64,000 bases of DNA from Roseovarius azorensis (lineage in GTDB: Bacteria; Pseudomonadota; Alphaproteobacteria; Rhodobacterales; Rhodobacteraceae). This document shows, in pieces, positions 43,648 through 53,700 of this stretch. Position numbers and translations under genes: made by a program. The DNA lies in NCBI RefSeq assembly GCF_900109455.1, contig NZ_FOAG01000002.1, positions 124,001 through 188,000 on the forward strand, read 5' to 3'. The notes below the pieces were generated by a model. It searched no databases and was not told the origin of the DNA. It was given only the letters and a program-made list of their open reading frames with translations. How positions within the stretch are numbered: position 1 is the first letter of the stretch; each line of letters begins with the position of its first letter.

Positions 43648-44820
43648 TCAAATACTCACTGCGCCGCACTTGCTGCCCAGAAATCGCGTTGCGGCGTCGC
43701 CCGCCAGATAGCTCACGCGTCCGCCCGCGATGGTCGCCGCCACCCGTTTGCTGCCCGCGTCCAACACCACCAGATCGGCGCGCGCGCCGGGCCGCAGCCC
43801 GCCACGGTCCGCCAGTCCCAGGATCCGCGCCGGGCCGCTGGAAATCAGCGCCCAGGCCGCCGCCAGATCGCAAATCCCGCCATCCGCAAGCAGGAATGCC
43901 GCCCGCCTGAGCGACGGATAGTGATAGTCCGAGGCCAGCGCATCCACCAGCCCCATCGCCACCATCTCAAGCGCGCTGACGTTGCCCTTGTGCGAGGCGC
44001 CCCGCACCAGATTGGGGGCGCCCATGATCACCGCGTCGCCGCCGCGCCGGGCCTCTTCCGCCGCCTCCAGCGTTTCGGGGAATTCGGCAATCGCGATGCC
44101 GCGCGCGCGCGCCCTCTGACGGTCCTCCGCCGTATGGTCGTCATGGCTGCCCAGCCGCACGCCCTGCGCGATGAGACGCGCGCTCAGGGCATCGAGTGCA
44201 GGTCCCACCCGATCCATGCGCACATGCAGATCCTGCATGAATTCGAGATGCTTCTCGGGATTTCGCCCGATCCTGAGCGCCTGCCCCGTCAGCCCCTGCG
44301 GTCGCTTGCCTGCCGCAAGCGCGTCATGCGGCAGATGATCGTTATAGACCACATAGCCGATGCCATGCCGCGCCACCATCTGTTCGGCGGCGGCGTAATC
44401 CCCGGTCATCGCCACCTCGAGGCGCAATTGCGCCCGCAGATCGGTGGCAACCTGCGCCCGGACCTGCGTCAGCGCCGCGAACACGCGCTCGGCGAACTCG
44501 GGCCCGCGCATGCCACCCTCCCAGCTGTAGAACTGCGCCAGCATGGCGGTAGTGACGCCATTGGCGGCCAGCTCCGCCTCGGTGGCGATCAGCCCCTGAT
44601 CCAGATCCTTCATTGCGCCGCGGCGTGGTGCCAGATGCCGCTCGAACCCATCGCCATGCAAATCGACGATTCCCGGCAGTATCAAAAATCCGCTCAGATC
44701 GACGACCCGACCTACCGGCGCATCCGCGATCACCCCGCCGCTCAGGCTCAGATCGCCCGGACCCGGGCCTTCGGGCCACAGCACTTCGGCGCCGCGCAAT
44801 GTCATCTCGACCGGGCTCAT
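43648..44820 (-). CDS. phnM: PhnM-like alpha-D-ribose 1-methylphosphonate 5-triphosphate diphosphatase
   Basis: Amidohydrolase-fold enzyme that, in the C-P lyase pathway, removes pyrophosphate from ribose-methylphosphonate triphosphate. The 390-residue protein has [20 protein letters not shown] (metal-binding region), [28 protein letters not shown] and [14 protein letters not shown], matching PhnM. No phnGHIJKL genes are nearby, so its role here may differ or the pathway lies elsewhere. Starts in a four-base overlap with the end of the upstream lipase-like gene. Confidence 0.87.
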   Translation of the reverse strand: MSPVEMTLRGAEVLWPEGPGPGDLSLSGGVIADAPVGRVVDLSGFLILPGIVDLHGDGFERHLAPRRGAMKDLDQGLIATEAELAANGVTTAMLAQFYSWEGGMRGPEFAERVFAALTQVRAQVATDLRAQLRLEVAMTGDYAAAEQMVARHGIGYVVYNDHLPHDALAAGKRPQGLTGQALRIGRNPEKHLEFMQDLHVRMDRVGPALDALSARLIAQGVRLGSHDDHTAEDRQRARARGIAIAEFPETLEAAEEARRGGDAVIMGAPNLVRGASHKGNVSALEMVAMGLVDALASDYHYPSLRRAAFLLADGGICDLAAAWALISSGPARILGLADRGGLRPGARADLVVLDAGSKRVAATIAGGRVSYLAGDAATRFLGSKCGAVSI

Positions 44821-45551
44821 TCCCGGCGCCGCCCCAGCAGGATATCGCCCAGCGTGAGATCGTGATCGAACCGGCCATGGGTCAGGAATTCCTGCACCTG
44901 CGCGATCACCAGCGGGTTGTTCATCAGGAACGTATGCGTGACCGGCAGGATGATGTGATCGGCCATGCCCTCGACCCGGGTCGAGGCAACCGACACCTTG
45001 CCGTCATCCGGCCCCTCGATGAGGCTGGAGAAATACGGGTTGAGCGACCGGTTGCCCGCGATCACACCCAGCTCGAAATCCACCGGCGGCAGGTTCTCGG
45101 GCACCCCGTCCGCGCCGGTCACAAGCTGCGCGCCCGCAGGCCCGTGCAGCCACCGGAACAGTTCGAGCCCACCCAGTTCATCCACCAGTTCGCTGCCATG
45201 ATTCGGCGGCGCGAGCATCACCACCCGGCCCATCCGTTCCGGGCGGTTATCCCTGAGCCAGGCGCGCAGCAGGATGCCGCCCATCGAATGGGTGACGAAA
45301 TGAACGGTCGTCTCGCCACAATCCCGCAGTGCATGAGGCAACGTGCGTTCGGCCAGCGGCGCGATTTCCGCTCTGGTCGAAGGGTAACTGGGGCTGAACA
45401 CGTCATAGCCCTGCGCCTCCAGCACCTCCTGCATCACCAGAAAGGATGTGTCCGACCGCGCCAGCCCGTGCAGCAGCACCACGCAATCCGCGCGCGCCGG
45501 GGCTGCGTTCAGGCCAAGGGCCAGGGCCATGATGATCGCCAGTCGTTTCAT
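44817..45551 (-). CDS. Exported alpha/beta hydrolase (lipase-like)
   Basis: A 244-residue protein with a Sec signal peptide ([20 protein letters not shown]). The mature part has the lipase oxyanion segment [12 protein letters not shown], nucleophile elbow [10 protein letters not shown], catalytic Asp candidates, and His near [10 protein letters not shown]. It is probably periplasmic or secreted. Last bases overlap the phnM-like gene. Substrate unknown. Confidence 0.88.
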   Translation of the reverse strand: MKRLAIIMALALGLNAAPARADCVVLLHGLARSDTSFLVMQEVLEAQGYDVFSPSYPSTRAEIAPLAERTLPHALRDCGETTVHFVTHSMGGILLRAWLRDNRPERMGRVVMLAPPNHGSELVDELGGLELFRWLHGPAGAQLVTGADGVPENLPPVDFELGVIAGNRSLNPYFSSLIEGPDDGKVSVASTRVEGMADHIILPVTHTFLMNNPLVIAQVQEFLTHGRFDHDLTLGDILLGRRRE

Positions 45552-45632
45552 GGCGCTGACATAGGATCAAACGCGTGCGCTGAACAGCCCTGTTGCCGCA
45601 GGCCGTCATTGGCGATGCGTATTTCGTGATGC

Positions 45633-46913
45633 TCAGCGGTCGCAGAATGGCTGAAACTCGACCAGTGACCCCTCGGGCAGATAATCGGCGTCGGACGGAA
45701 TGAAGATCAGGCCGTCAGCCTGCGACAGGCCCGCAACCCGCGCGGAATGAGTGGCTGTCTCGAAATGCGCCACCTCGCGGCCCATCCCGTCGAACCCGGC
45801 AAGGCGCGCGGGGCGCAACTCGCACCGGCCCGGTCGGTGACGGATCGGCGCTCCGGTCACCACATGGCGGCGCAAGACCGCGCCCCCGGTCTGCCCGCAG
45901 AGCCGCCGCAGCAGGGCCAGACCGAAAAGCTGCCATGTAACGATGGCGGAAAACGGATTACCCGGCAGACCCAGCCAGAAGGCCCTGCCCAGCCGGCCAA
46001 ACGATACCGGCTTGCCCGGCTTCAACGCCACGCCGGCAAAAAATATCCGGCCGCCCGCATCGGTCACCGCCGGTTTCACATGGTCCTCTTCGCCGACCGA
46101 GACCCCCCCCGTGGTCACGATGAGATCAACCTCATCCGCCAGCGCCGTGAGGCATGCCTGCAAGGCGTACCGACGGTCGGCGGTCCGTTCGACATGCGCA
46201 AGGTGCACTCCGGCCCCGGACAAAGCCGCGCGCAGCATCGGTGTGTTGATATCCCGGATTTGCGCCGGACCAAGCGTTGCGCCCGCATCGCGCACCTCAT
46301 CCCCCGTGACCAGCAGCGCCACGCGCAGCGGTCGGCGCACGGTCACCCGCGCGCATCCTGCCGCCGCGCACGCCGCGATTTCACGCAGGTCAAGACGCTC
46401 TCCGGTCGCCAGTATCTGTGTGCCGGCGATCATGTCCTCGCCCGCACGGCGGATGTTCTGCCCCGCTGAGGGTCGACGTCGTAACAGGATCTGATCGCCG
46501 GTCCGGTCGGCCTCTTCCTGCATCACGACGGCGGACGTCCCCGGCGGGATCGGCGCGCCGGTAAAGATGCGTGCGGCCTGCGTGGCGCCGACCGGGTCCA
46601 TCGCCGCCTGCCCCGCCGCGATACGGTGCGTGATCGTCAACCGCCACGGGCCGTCCCCCTTCAGCGCGACGCAATCCAGCGCATAGCCGTCCATCGCCGC
46701 ATTATCGAACGGCGGCAGCATCGTCTCTGCCAGAACCGGCAGGGCGAGGATGCGCCCGCGCGCTGCACCGGGCGCAAGCGTCTCGGTGCCCGCGACGGCA
46801 TTTGCATGCCCTGAAATCAGTCCAAGTGCCGCATCAATACTCAGCAACGAACCGCCATTTTCCGGCGCATCGCAGCCACAGCCCGGTTCGGAGAGCCTGT
46901 TGGCGAGCGTCAT
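45633..46913 (-). CDS. moeA: Molybdopterin molybdenumtransferase MoeA
   Basis: Inserts molybdate into adenylated molybdopterin. The 426-residue protein has PPFDNAAMDGYALD, RIFTGAPIPPGTSAVVMQEE, IVTTGGVSVGEEDHVK and GLPGNPFSAIVTWQLFG, all MoeA marks. It overlaps the isomerase gene by four bases and ends the nar operon, so it probably supplies bis-MGD cofactor for NarG on demand. It may be a dedicated copy; whether another moeA exists cannot be seen here. Confidence 0.95.
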   Translation of the reverse strand: MTLANRLSEPGCGCDAPENGGSLLSIDAALGLISGHANAVAGTETLAPGAARGRILALPVLAETMLPPFDNAAMDGYALDCVALKGDGPWRLTITHRIAAGQAAMDPVGATQAARIFTGAPIPPGTSAVVMQEEADRTGDQILLRRRPSAGQNIRRAGEDMIAGTQILATGERLDLREIAACAAAGCARVTVRRPLRVALLVTGDEVRDAGATLGPAQIRDINTPMLRAALSGAGVHLAHVERTADRRYALQACLTALADEVDLIVTTGGVSVGEEDHVKPAVTDAGGRIFFAGVALKPGKPVSFGRLGRAFWLGLPGNPFSAIVTWQLFGLALLRRLCGQTGGAVLRRHVVTGAPIRHRPGRCELRPARLAGFDGMGREVAHFETATHSARVAGLSQADGLIFIPSDADYLPEGSLVEFQPFCDR

Positions 46914-47737
46914 TCACCTGTCTCCGCCTCTGGTTGTTCCGGCCCGACCTGCATCTGCGCGCCGCGAATATCGGCCCGGTCCACCAGCGTTTGCGTGAAG
47001 TCCCGCGCGGCACGCGCCCATGCGGCCTTTTCCATCGCCGCAGCGATCCGGTGGCGCACGCTCTCATAGGGCAGCACCGCGCCCGGCGCGCAGGCATCCA
47101 TGCGGATGATGTGCCAGCCGTGGCGCGTCAGCACCGGCTCGGGCGTGATTTCGCCTTCCTTCAGGCGGTGCAGCGCTGCCTCGAATTCCGGCACCGTATC
47201 GCCCGGCCCGAGCTGTCCCAACGCGCCGCCCGAGGATTTCGAACCGCAATCGCTCTCGGCCCCGGCCAGCCGGGCAAAGCCTTGCGGATTGCCCGACGCC
47301 TCCTTGCCGAGGGTCTGCGCGCGCGTCCTTGCCGCCGCCGTCGCGACCGCGTCGCGCGGATCACAGGCGACAAGGATATGAGACACCTCCCATAGCGGCG
47401 GCGCGCGAAACCGGGCGGGATCGCGTGCCCACTCGGCGCGGATTGCGTCCTCGTCGAGCGGTTCGGCCACCACCGCCTCTTCGAGAAGGCCCCGGATCAG
47501 AGCCTCCTCCCCGGTTTCAAAGCGGCCCGGGCCAACCTCGGCGGGATCGGGCGCAAGGCCGCGCCGCCGCGCCTCCTGCAACAGCAGGGTGCGCATGGCC
47601 ACAGCGCGCGCCGCCTTGCGCCAGGCCAGGCCCGGCTTGCCCTTTGGGGCATGGTGGTTCTGCGCCTCGCTGGCGATCACCGCCTGCGGCACGATCTCGC
47701 CATTGACGACCAGTTCGGGGAAAAGGGCGGTGGTCAT
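46910..47737 (-). CDS. PpiC-type peptidylprolyl isomerase of the nar operon
   Basis: A 275-residue parvulin-family protein. The PPIC-type domain spans roughly residues 120-240 (WEVSHILVACDPRD, then GGALGQLGPGDTVPEFEAAL and HGWHIIRMD). The N-terminal half is a helical SurA/NifM-like region. No signal peptide is seen, so it acts in the cytoplasm, consistent with cytoplasmic NarGH. It lies between narI and moeA, overlapping moeA by four bases. A folding role for nitrate reductase is inferred from position. Confidence 0.85.
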   Translation of the reverse strand: MTTALFPELVVNGEIVPQAVIASEAQNHHAPKGKPGLAWRKAARAVAMRTLLLQEARRRGLAPDPAEVGPGRFETGEEALIRGLLEEAVVAEPLDEDAIRAEWARDPARFRAPPLWEVSHILVACDPRDAVATAAARTRAQTLGKEASGNPQGFARLAGAESDCGSKSSGGALGQLGPGDTVPEFEAALHRLKEGEITPEPVLTRHGWHIIRMDACAPGAVLPYESVRHRIAAAMEKAAWARAARDFTQTLVDRADIRGAQMQVGPEQPEAETGE

Positions 47738-47742
47738 GGCGC

Positions 47743-48543
47743 TCACTCCGCAGGTTTGGCGCGGGACGCGCCCGCCGGGGCGTGATGACGCGCGCGGGCG
47801 CGTGCCGCCGCGACCACCTTGTCGGCCGGTTGCAGCGGCTGCTGCCGACGCGAACGCACCACCTGATAACCCGAGCGCAACAGATAGCGCATCGGGGCCG
47901 CAAAGCCCGAAACCATATGCACCAGCCGCGTGAACGGAAACAGCATGGTGATCAGGAGGCCGAGGAAGATGTGCAGCTTGTAGAGCCAATGCACATCCAC
48001 AACCGTGACCCAGGCGTTGAGGTTCCATGTGACCACGCTCTGCGACCAGGTCATGAAGCGCACCATTTCGGAGCCGTCCATATGCTGCAAGGTTTGCGTG
48101 ATGGTCAGCAGGCCAATTACCAGCTGCAGCCAGATCAGGCCCATGATGCCGATATCGGCGGGGCTCGAGGTGACGCGGATGCGTGGATCAACGAGCCGCC
48201 GGTGCAAGAGCATGGTCGCACCGATGAGCGCAGCAATGCCCGCCGGGCCGCCGATCAGGACGGCCATCCATTGCTTGAGCCAGTAAGGCACGCCCAGCAT
48301 GTCGAGCACCCAGACCGGCGTGAAAAGGCCGACGAGATGCCCGAAGAACACCGTTAGGATGCCCACATGAAACAGGATCGAGCCCCAGACCAGTTGCCTG
48401 CGCCGCAAAAGCTGGCTGGAAGAGGATTTCCAGGTGAAGGGATCGCGCTCGTAGCGGGCGATGCAGCCCACCAGAAGCACCGTCAGCGCCACATAGGGCA
48501 TGATCCCGAAGATGATGAAGTTGATGTCGAAATTTCCGAACAT
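47743..48543 (-). CDS. narI: Respiratory nitrate reductase gamma subunit NarI
   Basis: Membrane cytochrome b subunit that oxidises quinol and passes electrons to NarH. The 266-residue protein has five membrane helices and two pairs of haem-ligand His: His59 and His69 (FHVGILTVFFGHLVG) and His191 and His209 (KLHIFLGLL, LVHMVSG). It is about 40 residues longer than the E. coli protein because of a basic Arg/Ala/Lys/Pro-rich C-terminal tail after residue 220. Confidence 0.96.
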   Translation of the reverse strand: MFGNFDINFIIFGIMPYVALTVLLVGCIARYERDPFTWKSSSSQLLRRRQLVWGSILFHVGILTVFFGHLVGLFTPVWVLDMLGVPYWLKQWMAVLIGGPAGIAALIGATMLLHRRLVDPRIRVTSSPADIGIMGLIWLQLVIGLLTITQTLQHMDGSEMVRFMTWSQSVVTWNLNAWVTVVDVHWLYKLHIFLGLLITMLFPFTRLVHMVSGFAAPMRYLLRSGYQVVRSRRQQPLQPADKVVAAARARARHHAPAGASRAKPAE

Positions 48544-48554
48544 GGGTCAGTCTC

Positions 48555-49259
48555 CTATTCGGCGGCATGAGAGGGTGGGGCAGTGTTGGGCAGGTCCATG
48601 CGCGCCAGCATCTCGCGACCGGCGGGGCAGCCCGCATTAGGATCCGGACCGAACCGGACCTCCGTTTCCTCCCAGACCTCATCCAGCGCCTCAAGATCGG
48701 TGGGGTCGGTATCGGGCTGCTGCAACAGTTCGGCCACCGCGGCGCCGTCCGCCTGCGCGCCCGAAAGCTGCACAAGCGCGGCAAAGACCGCCGCATAGGG
48801 GCTTTCGCGCCGCGTCAACCGCTCCTCAAGCGCCACGAGGATATGCGCGGCATCGGCGAGGATCTCTTGCGCCTCGGCCAGGGGTCGGGACGACAGGAAT
48901 TCCAGAAGCACCGGCAGGTGATCGGGCAATTCGGCCGTGGCTGGCTCGAACCCGCCAGCGCGATAGGTTTCGAGCAGCGACACCATCGCGCCCCCCCGGT
49001 CCCGGCTTTCGCCGTGGACATGCTCGAAGAGGTTGAGGCTCAGGGTGCGCGAGCGGTCGAAGATCATCACATACTGCTCTTCGAGATCATAGATATCGCC
49101 CGCCTGCAGATGCGCCACAAGCGGGCGCAGGTCGCGCCGCGCGGCAGCGGTGAGACGGCTGTCTGCCGCCAGAACACCGCCGATTTCCGGCATCGCCGCC
49201 TGCAATTCACGCGTCGGATAGCTGAGAACGAGCGAAAGCGATTTCACGGCGCGGTCCAT
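48555..49259 (-). CDS. narJ: Nitrate reductase chaperone NarJ
   Basis: Cytoplasmic assembly chaperone (TorD/DmsD family) that holds NarG during Mo-cofactor insertion and membrane docking. The 234-residue all-helical protein has LSLVLSYPTRELQAAMPE, IYDLEEQYVMIFDRSRTLSLNLFEH, then GDSRDRGGAM-like HGESRDRGGAMVSLLE and LPDHLPVLLEFLS. ATG 49259 overlaps the narH stop (ATGA), so the longer frame is rejected. Confidence 0.95.
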   Translation of the reverse strand: MDRAVKSLSLVLSYPTRELQAAMPEIGGVLAADSRLTAAARRDLRPLVAHLQAGDIYDLEEQYVMIFDRSRTLSLNLFEHVHGESRDRGGAMVSLLETYRAGGFEPATAELPDHLPVLLEFLSSRPLAEAQEILADAAHILVALEERLTRRESPYAAVFAALVQLSGAQADGAAVAELLQQPDTDPTDLEALDEVWEETEVRFGPDPNAGCPAGREMLARMDLPNTAPPSHAAE

Positions 49260-50782
49260 CACTGCACCTCTTGCGGCATCTTGAGCGGCCGTTTGGAGCC
49301 GCCGAAAAGTGACCCCTTGGAGACACCGGTGGAGCAACCGTTACCATCGGTGAACCCGCAGCCGCCCTTGAGGTCATAGGCCTCTTCGACCTGTTCGCGA
49401 TGCGTCGTCGGGATCACGAAACGGTCCTCGTAATCGGCCAGCGCCATGATCTTGTACATGTCCTCGATCACCCGACCGCTCAGGCCAACGCGCGCCGCGA
49501 TCGCCTCGTCGCGCACACCCTCGACGGATTTGGCGCGCATGTAGGCGCGCATCGCCAGCATCCGTTCCAGCGCCTGCGCCACCGGCGCCTCATCCCCCGC
49601 CGTCAGCATGTTGGCGAGATAGCGTAGCGGGATGCGCAGGTTCTTGACGTCCGGCATGGCCCCGTTGACGCCGATCTTGCCCGCCTCCGCGGCATTTTGG
49701 ATTGGCGAAAGCGGTGGGATATACCACACCATCGGCAGCGTCCGGTATTCGGGGTGCAGCGGAAAGGCCACTTTCCACTCCATCGCCATCTTCCAGATCG
49801 GGCTTTGCTGTGCGGCCCTGATCCAGTCCTCGGGGATTCCATCGGCGCGTGCAGTCTCGATGATCACCGGATCGTTCGGATCGAGAAACACGCCAAGCTG
49901 CGCATCATAAAGATCCATTTCCGCCGCCGTATTGGCCGCTTCCTCGATCTTGTCGGCATCATAGAGCATCACGCCCAGATAGCGGATGCGCCCGACGCAG
50001 GTTTCGGAGCATACCGTCGGGTTGCCCGATTCGATGCGCGGGTAGCAGAGCGTGCATTTCTCCGACTTTCCGGTGGACCAGTTGTAATAGACCTTCTTGT
50101 AGGGGCACCCCGAGACGCACATCCGCCAGCCCCGGCATTTCTCCTGATCAATCAGGACAATCCCGTCCTCCTCGCGCTTGTAGATCGCGCCCGAAGGGCA
50201 GGACGCCACGCAGGTGGGGTTCAGGCAATGCTCGCAGAGCCGCGGAAGATACATCATGAAGGTGTTTTCATACTCTCCGTAAATCTGCTTCTGCACACCC
50301 TCAAAGTTGTAGTCCTCGGAGCGCTTTGAAAACTCGCCGCCCAGAATTTCCTCCCAGTTCGGGCCTTTTTCGATCTTTTCGATCCGCTCGCCGGTGATCA
50401 CGGAATAGGGGCGGGCGGTCGGGAATGCCTGCATTTCGGGGGCGGATTTCAGGTGGTCATGGTCGAAATCGAACGGCTCGTAGTAATCATCGATCTCTGG
50501 CAGGTCCGGGTTGGCAAATATATTCGCCAGGATCCGCCACTTGCTGCCTTGTCTGGGCTGCAATTTTCCCGATTTTGTCCGCTCCCAACCGCCGTTCCAG
50601 CGTTTCTGGTTTTCCCAGTCGGTCGGATAGCCGGTGCCGGGCTTGGTTTCGACGTTGTTGAACCACGCGTATTCCACGCCCTCGCGGCTGGTCCAGACGT
50701 TCTTGCAGGTGACGGAACAGGTGTGGCACCCGATACATTTGTCGAGGTTCAGCACCATGCCGATTTGTGCTCGAATTCTCAT
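49259..50782 (-). CDS. narH: Respiratory nitrate reductase beta subunit NarH
   Basis: Electron-transfer subunit carrying three [4Fe-4S] and one [3Fe-4S] cluster. The 507-residue protein has KCIGCHTCSVTCKNVW (Cys16, 19, 22, 26), HCLNPTCVASCPSGAIYK, CRGWRMCVSGCPYKK (Trp replaces the fourth Cys of the 3Fe cluster, as expected) and CTLCYPR with CSETCVGRIRYLG. Overlaps narJ by one codon edge and lies three bases after narG. Confidence 0.98.
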   Translation of the reverse strand: MRIRAQIGMVLNLDKCIGCHTCSVTCKNVWTSREGVEYAWFNNVETKPGTGYPTDWENQKRWNGGWERTKSGKLQPRQGSKWRILANIFANPDLPEIDDYYEPFDFDHDHLKSAPEMQAFPTARPYSVITGERIEKIEKGPNWEEILGGEFSKRSEDYNFEGVQKQIYGEYENTFMMYLPRLCEHCLNPTCVASCPSGAIYKREEDGIVLIDQEKCRGWRMCVSGCPYKKVYYNWSTGKSEKCTLCYPRIESGNPTVCSETCVGRIRYLGVMLYDADKIEEAANTAAEMDLYDAQLGVFLDPNDPVIIETARADGIPEDWIRAAQQSPIWKMAMEWKVAFPLHPEYRTLPMVWYIPPLSPIQNAAEAGKIGVNGAMPDVKNLRIPLRYLANMLTAGDEAPVAQALERMLAMRAYMRAKSVEGVRDEAIAARVGLSGRVIEDMYKIMALADYEDRFVIPTTHREQVEEAYDLKGGCGFTDGNGCSTGVSKGSLFGGSKRPLKMPQEVQ

Positions 50783-50785
50783 GTC

Positions 50786-53700
50786 CTAAGCCTCCTTCTC
50801 GGTCGCGGGTTGGTCGAGCCAGTCAACCTTTTGCATCTTTCTGACGATCACGAACTCGTCCCGGTTTGATCCAACGGTGCCGTAATAGTTGAAGCCGTAG
50901 GATTGCTGGGCGTAACCGCCGATCATGTGGGTGGGTTTCAGCACCGCCCGCGTGACCGAATTGTGGATGCCGCCGCGCAGCCCGGTCTTTTCCGATCCGG
51001 GAGTGTTCACGATCTTTTCCTGCGCGTGATACATGAAGGTGGTGCCATCCTTGATCCGCTGGCTGACCACCGCCCGCGCCGTCAGCGCGCCGTTCACGTT
51101 GTAAAGCTCGACCCAGTCGTTATCGACGATCCCCGCCGTTTTGGCGTCATGCTCAGAAATCCAGATCACCGGGCCGCCGCGATTGAGCGTCAGCATCAAG
51201 AGGTTGTCGGAATAGGTCGAGTGAATCCCCCATTTCTGGTGGGGCGTGATGAAATTCAACACGACATGGGGGGCATTTTCGCGTGCCTCCTGGTTGATCT
51301 CGGCCGTCACCGTCTTGAGATCGACCGGCGGGCGATAGGACATGAACCCCTCGCCAAAGGCCCGCATCCACAAATGATCCTGATAGAGTTGTTGACGTCC
51401 CGTGAGCGTGCGCCAGGGGATCAGTTCGTGGACATTGGTATAGCCCGCGTTATAGCTGACCTTTTCGCTCTCGATGCCTGACCATGTGGGCGACGAGATG
51501 ATCTTGCGCGGTTGCGCGGCTATATCGCGGAAACGGATCTTGTTGTGATGCTCGCCCTCGGCCAGATGCGCGTGATGTCGTCCGGTGGCCTTTTCCAGAG
51601 CCTCCCAGGCCTTGACCGCAACGTGACCGTTGGTCTCGGGGGCAAGCATAAGGATCACCTCGCAGGCGTCGATGGCAGTCTCAATGACGGGTCGCCCCTT
51701 GGCCGGACCATCCAGTTTCACGCCATTGAGCGCAGCCAGATCGTCGACCTCGACCTGCGTGTTCCAGGTGATGCCCTTGCCGCCATTGCCAAGCTTGTCC
51801 ATGAGCGGGCCAAGTGATGTGAACCGCTCATAGAGCGCCGGATAGTCCCGCTCCACGGCGATGAAATTCGGCGCGGTCTTGCCGGGGATGAGGTCGCATT
51901 CGCCCTTCTTCCAGTCCTTCACCTGATCCTGCGCGATTTCGGCGGGGGTGTCGTGCAGGATCGGCAGGGCGACGATATCGGTCTCCTGCCCCAGATAGCC
52001 GGGCACGATCTCGGAAAACTTCTTCGCAATCGCCTTGAAGATTTCCCAGTCCGATTTGCTCTCATAGGCCGGGTCCACCGCCGCCTGCAGCGGGTGGATG
52101 AACGGGTGCATATCGGACGTGTTCATGTCGTCCTTCTCGTACCAACTGGCCGTCGGCAGAACGATGTCGGAATAGACGCAGGTGGTGGACATGCGGAAAT
52201 CAATCGTCACCAGCAGGTCCAGCTTGCCGCGTGGCCCTTGGTCATGCCACCTGGCCTCTTTGGGCAGTTGCCGACCTTCCTCGCCCAGATCGCGGCCCAT
52301 CACGCCATTATCGGTGCCCAGAAGGTGCCTGAGGAAATATTCATGCCCCTTGCCGGAGGAACCCAGCAGGTTCGAGCGCCACACAAACAGGTTGCGTGGC
52401 CAGTTTTCCGGCGCATCCGGGTCTTCGCAGGACATCTCCAGCCGTCCGGCCTTGAGCGCCTCGGCCACATAGTCACGCGGTTCCTGCCCCGCTGCCTTGG
52501 CCGCCTTGGCCACCTCCAGTGGGTTGGTCCTGAGTTGCGGCGCGGAGGGCAGCCAGCCCATCCGCTCGGCGCGGATGTTGTAGTCGATCAGGCTTGCATC
52601 CCAATCGCCCTCGGGCGCCGTGGGCGACAGGATCTCGGACGCCGCCAGCGTTTCGTACCGCCATTGATCTGTATGGGCATACCAGGCCGAGGTCGAATTC
52701 ATGTGCCGTGGCGGACGCAGCCAGTCCAGCGCAAAGGCCAGCGGTGCCCAGCCGGTCTGCGGGCGCAGTTTCTCCTGCCCCACATAATGCGCCCAGCCGC
52801 CGCCCGACTGACCCACGCAGCCGCACATAACCAGCATGTTGATGACACCACGATAGTTCATGTCCATGTGGAACCAATGGTTCATCGCGGCGCCGATTAT
52901 GATCATCGACCTGCCGGTGGTCTTTTCCGCATTGTCGGCGAACTCGCGGGCAACATGGATGATCTTGTCACGCGGTACGCCGGTGATCCTTTCCGCCCAG
53001 GCGGGCGTGCCGGGCATCTCGTCGTCGTAGCTGTCGGTCACCCAATCGCCGCCAAGACCCCGGTCCAGGCCATAGTTGGCGCAAAAGAGGTCAAACACCG
53101 TGGCAACCGTCACCTCACCCTGCGCCGTCTTGATCCGGCGCACGGGGATGCTGCGCGTCAGCACCTCGGGGTGGTCGGCATCGGTGTTGAACTGCCCATA
53201 GGTCTGCCCGCCGAAATAGGGGAAATCGACGCCCACGACTTCGTCATGATCGCCGTCCAGCACCAGCGTCATCTTGAGGCGCGTCTCCTTGCCCGCCGCC
53301 TTCTCCTCCAGGTTCCACTCTCCGCCCTCACCCCAGCGATAACCGATCGAGCCATTGGGCGCGACAAGGCCGCCGGTCTTTTCGTCGATGGCGACGGTTT
53401 TCCATTCCGGGTTGTTCTGCTCGCCAAGCTTGCCGTCGAGATCGTCAGCACGCAGGAACCGGCCCGGTATCAACCGGTCGCCTTTTTCCTCCAGCGCCAC
53501 CAGCATCGGAAAATCCGAGTATTTCCGGCAGTACTCCTCGAAATACTCCGCCTGACGATCGAGATGATATTCGCGCAGGATCACATGGCCAAAGGCCATC
53601 GCCAGCGCCGCATCGGTGCCCTGCTTGGCATTCAGCCACACATCGCCGAACTTGGCGGCCTCGGAATAATCCGGGCAGATGACGGCGGATTTGGTGCCCT

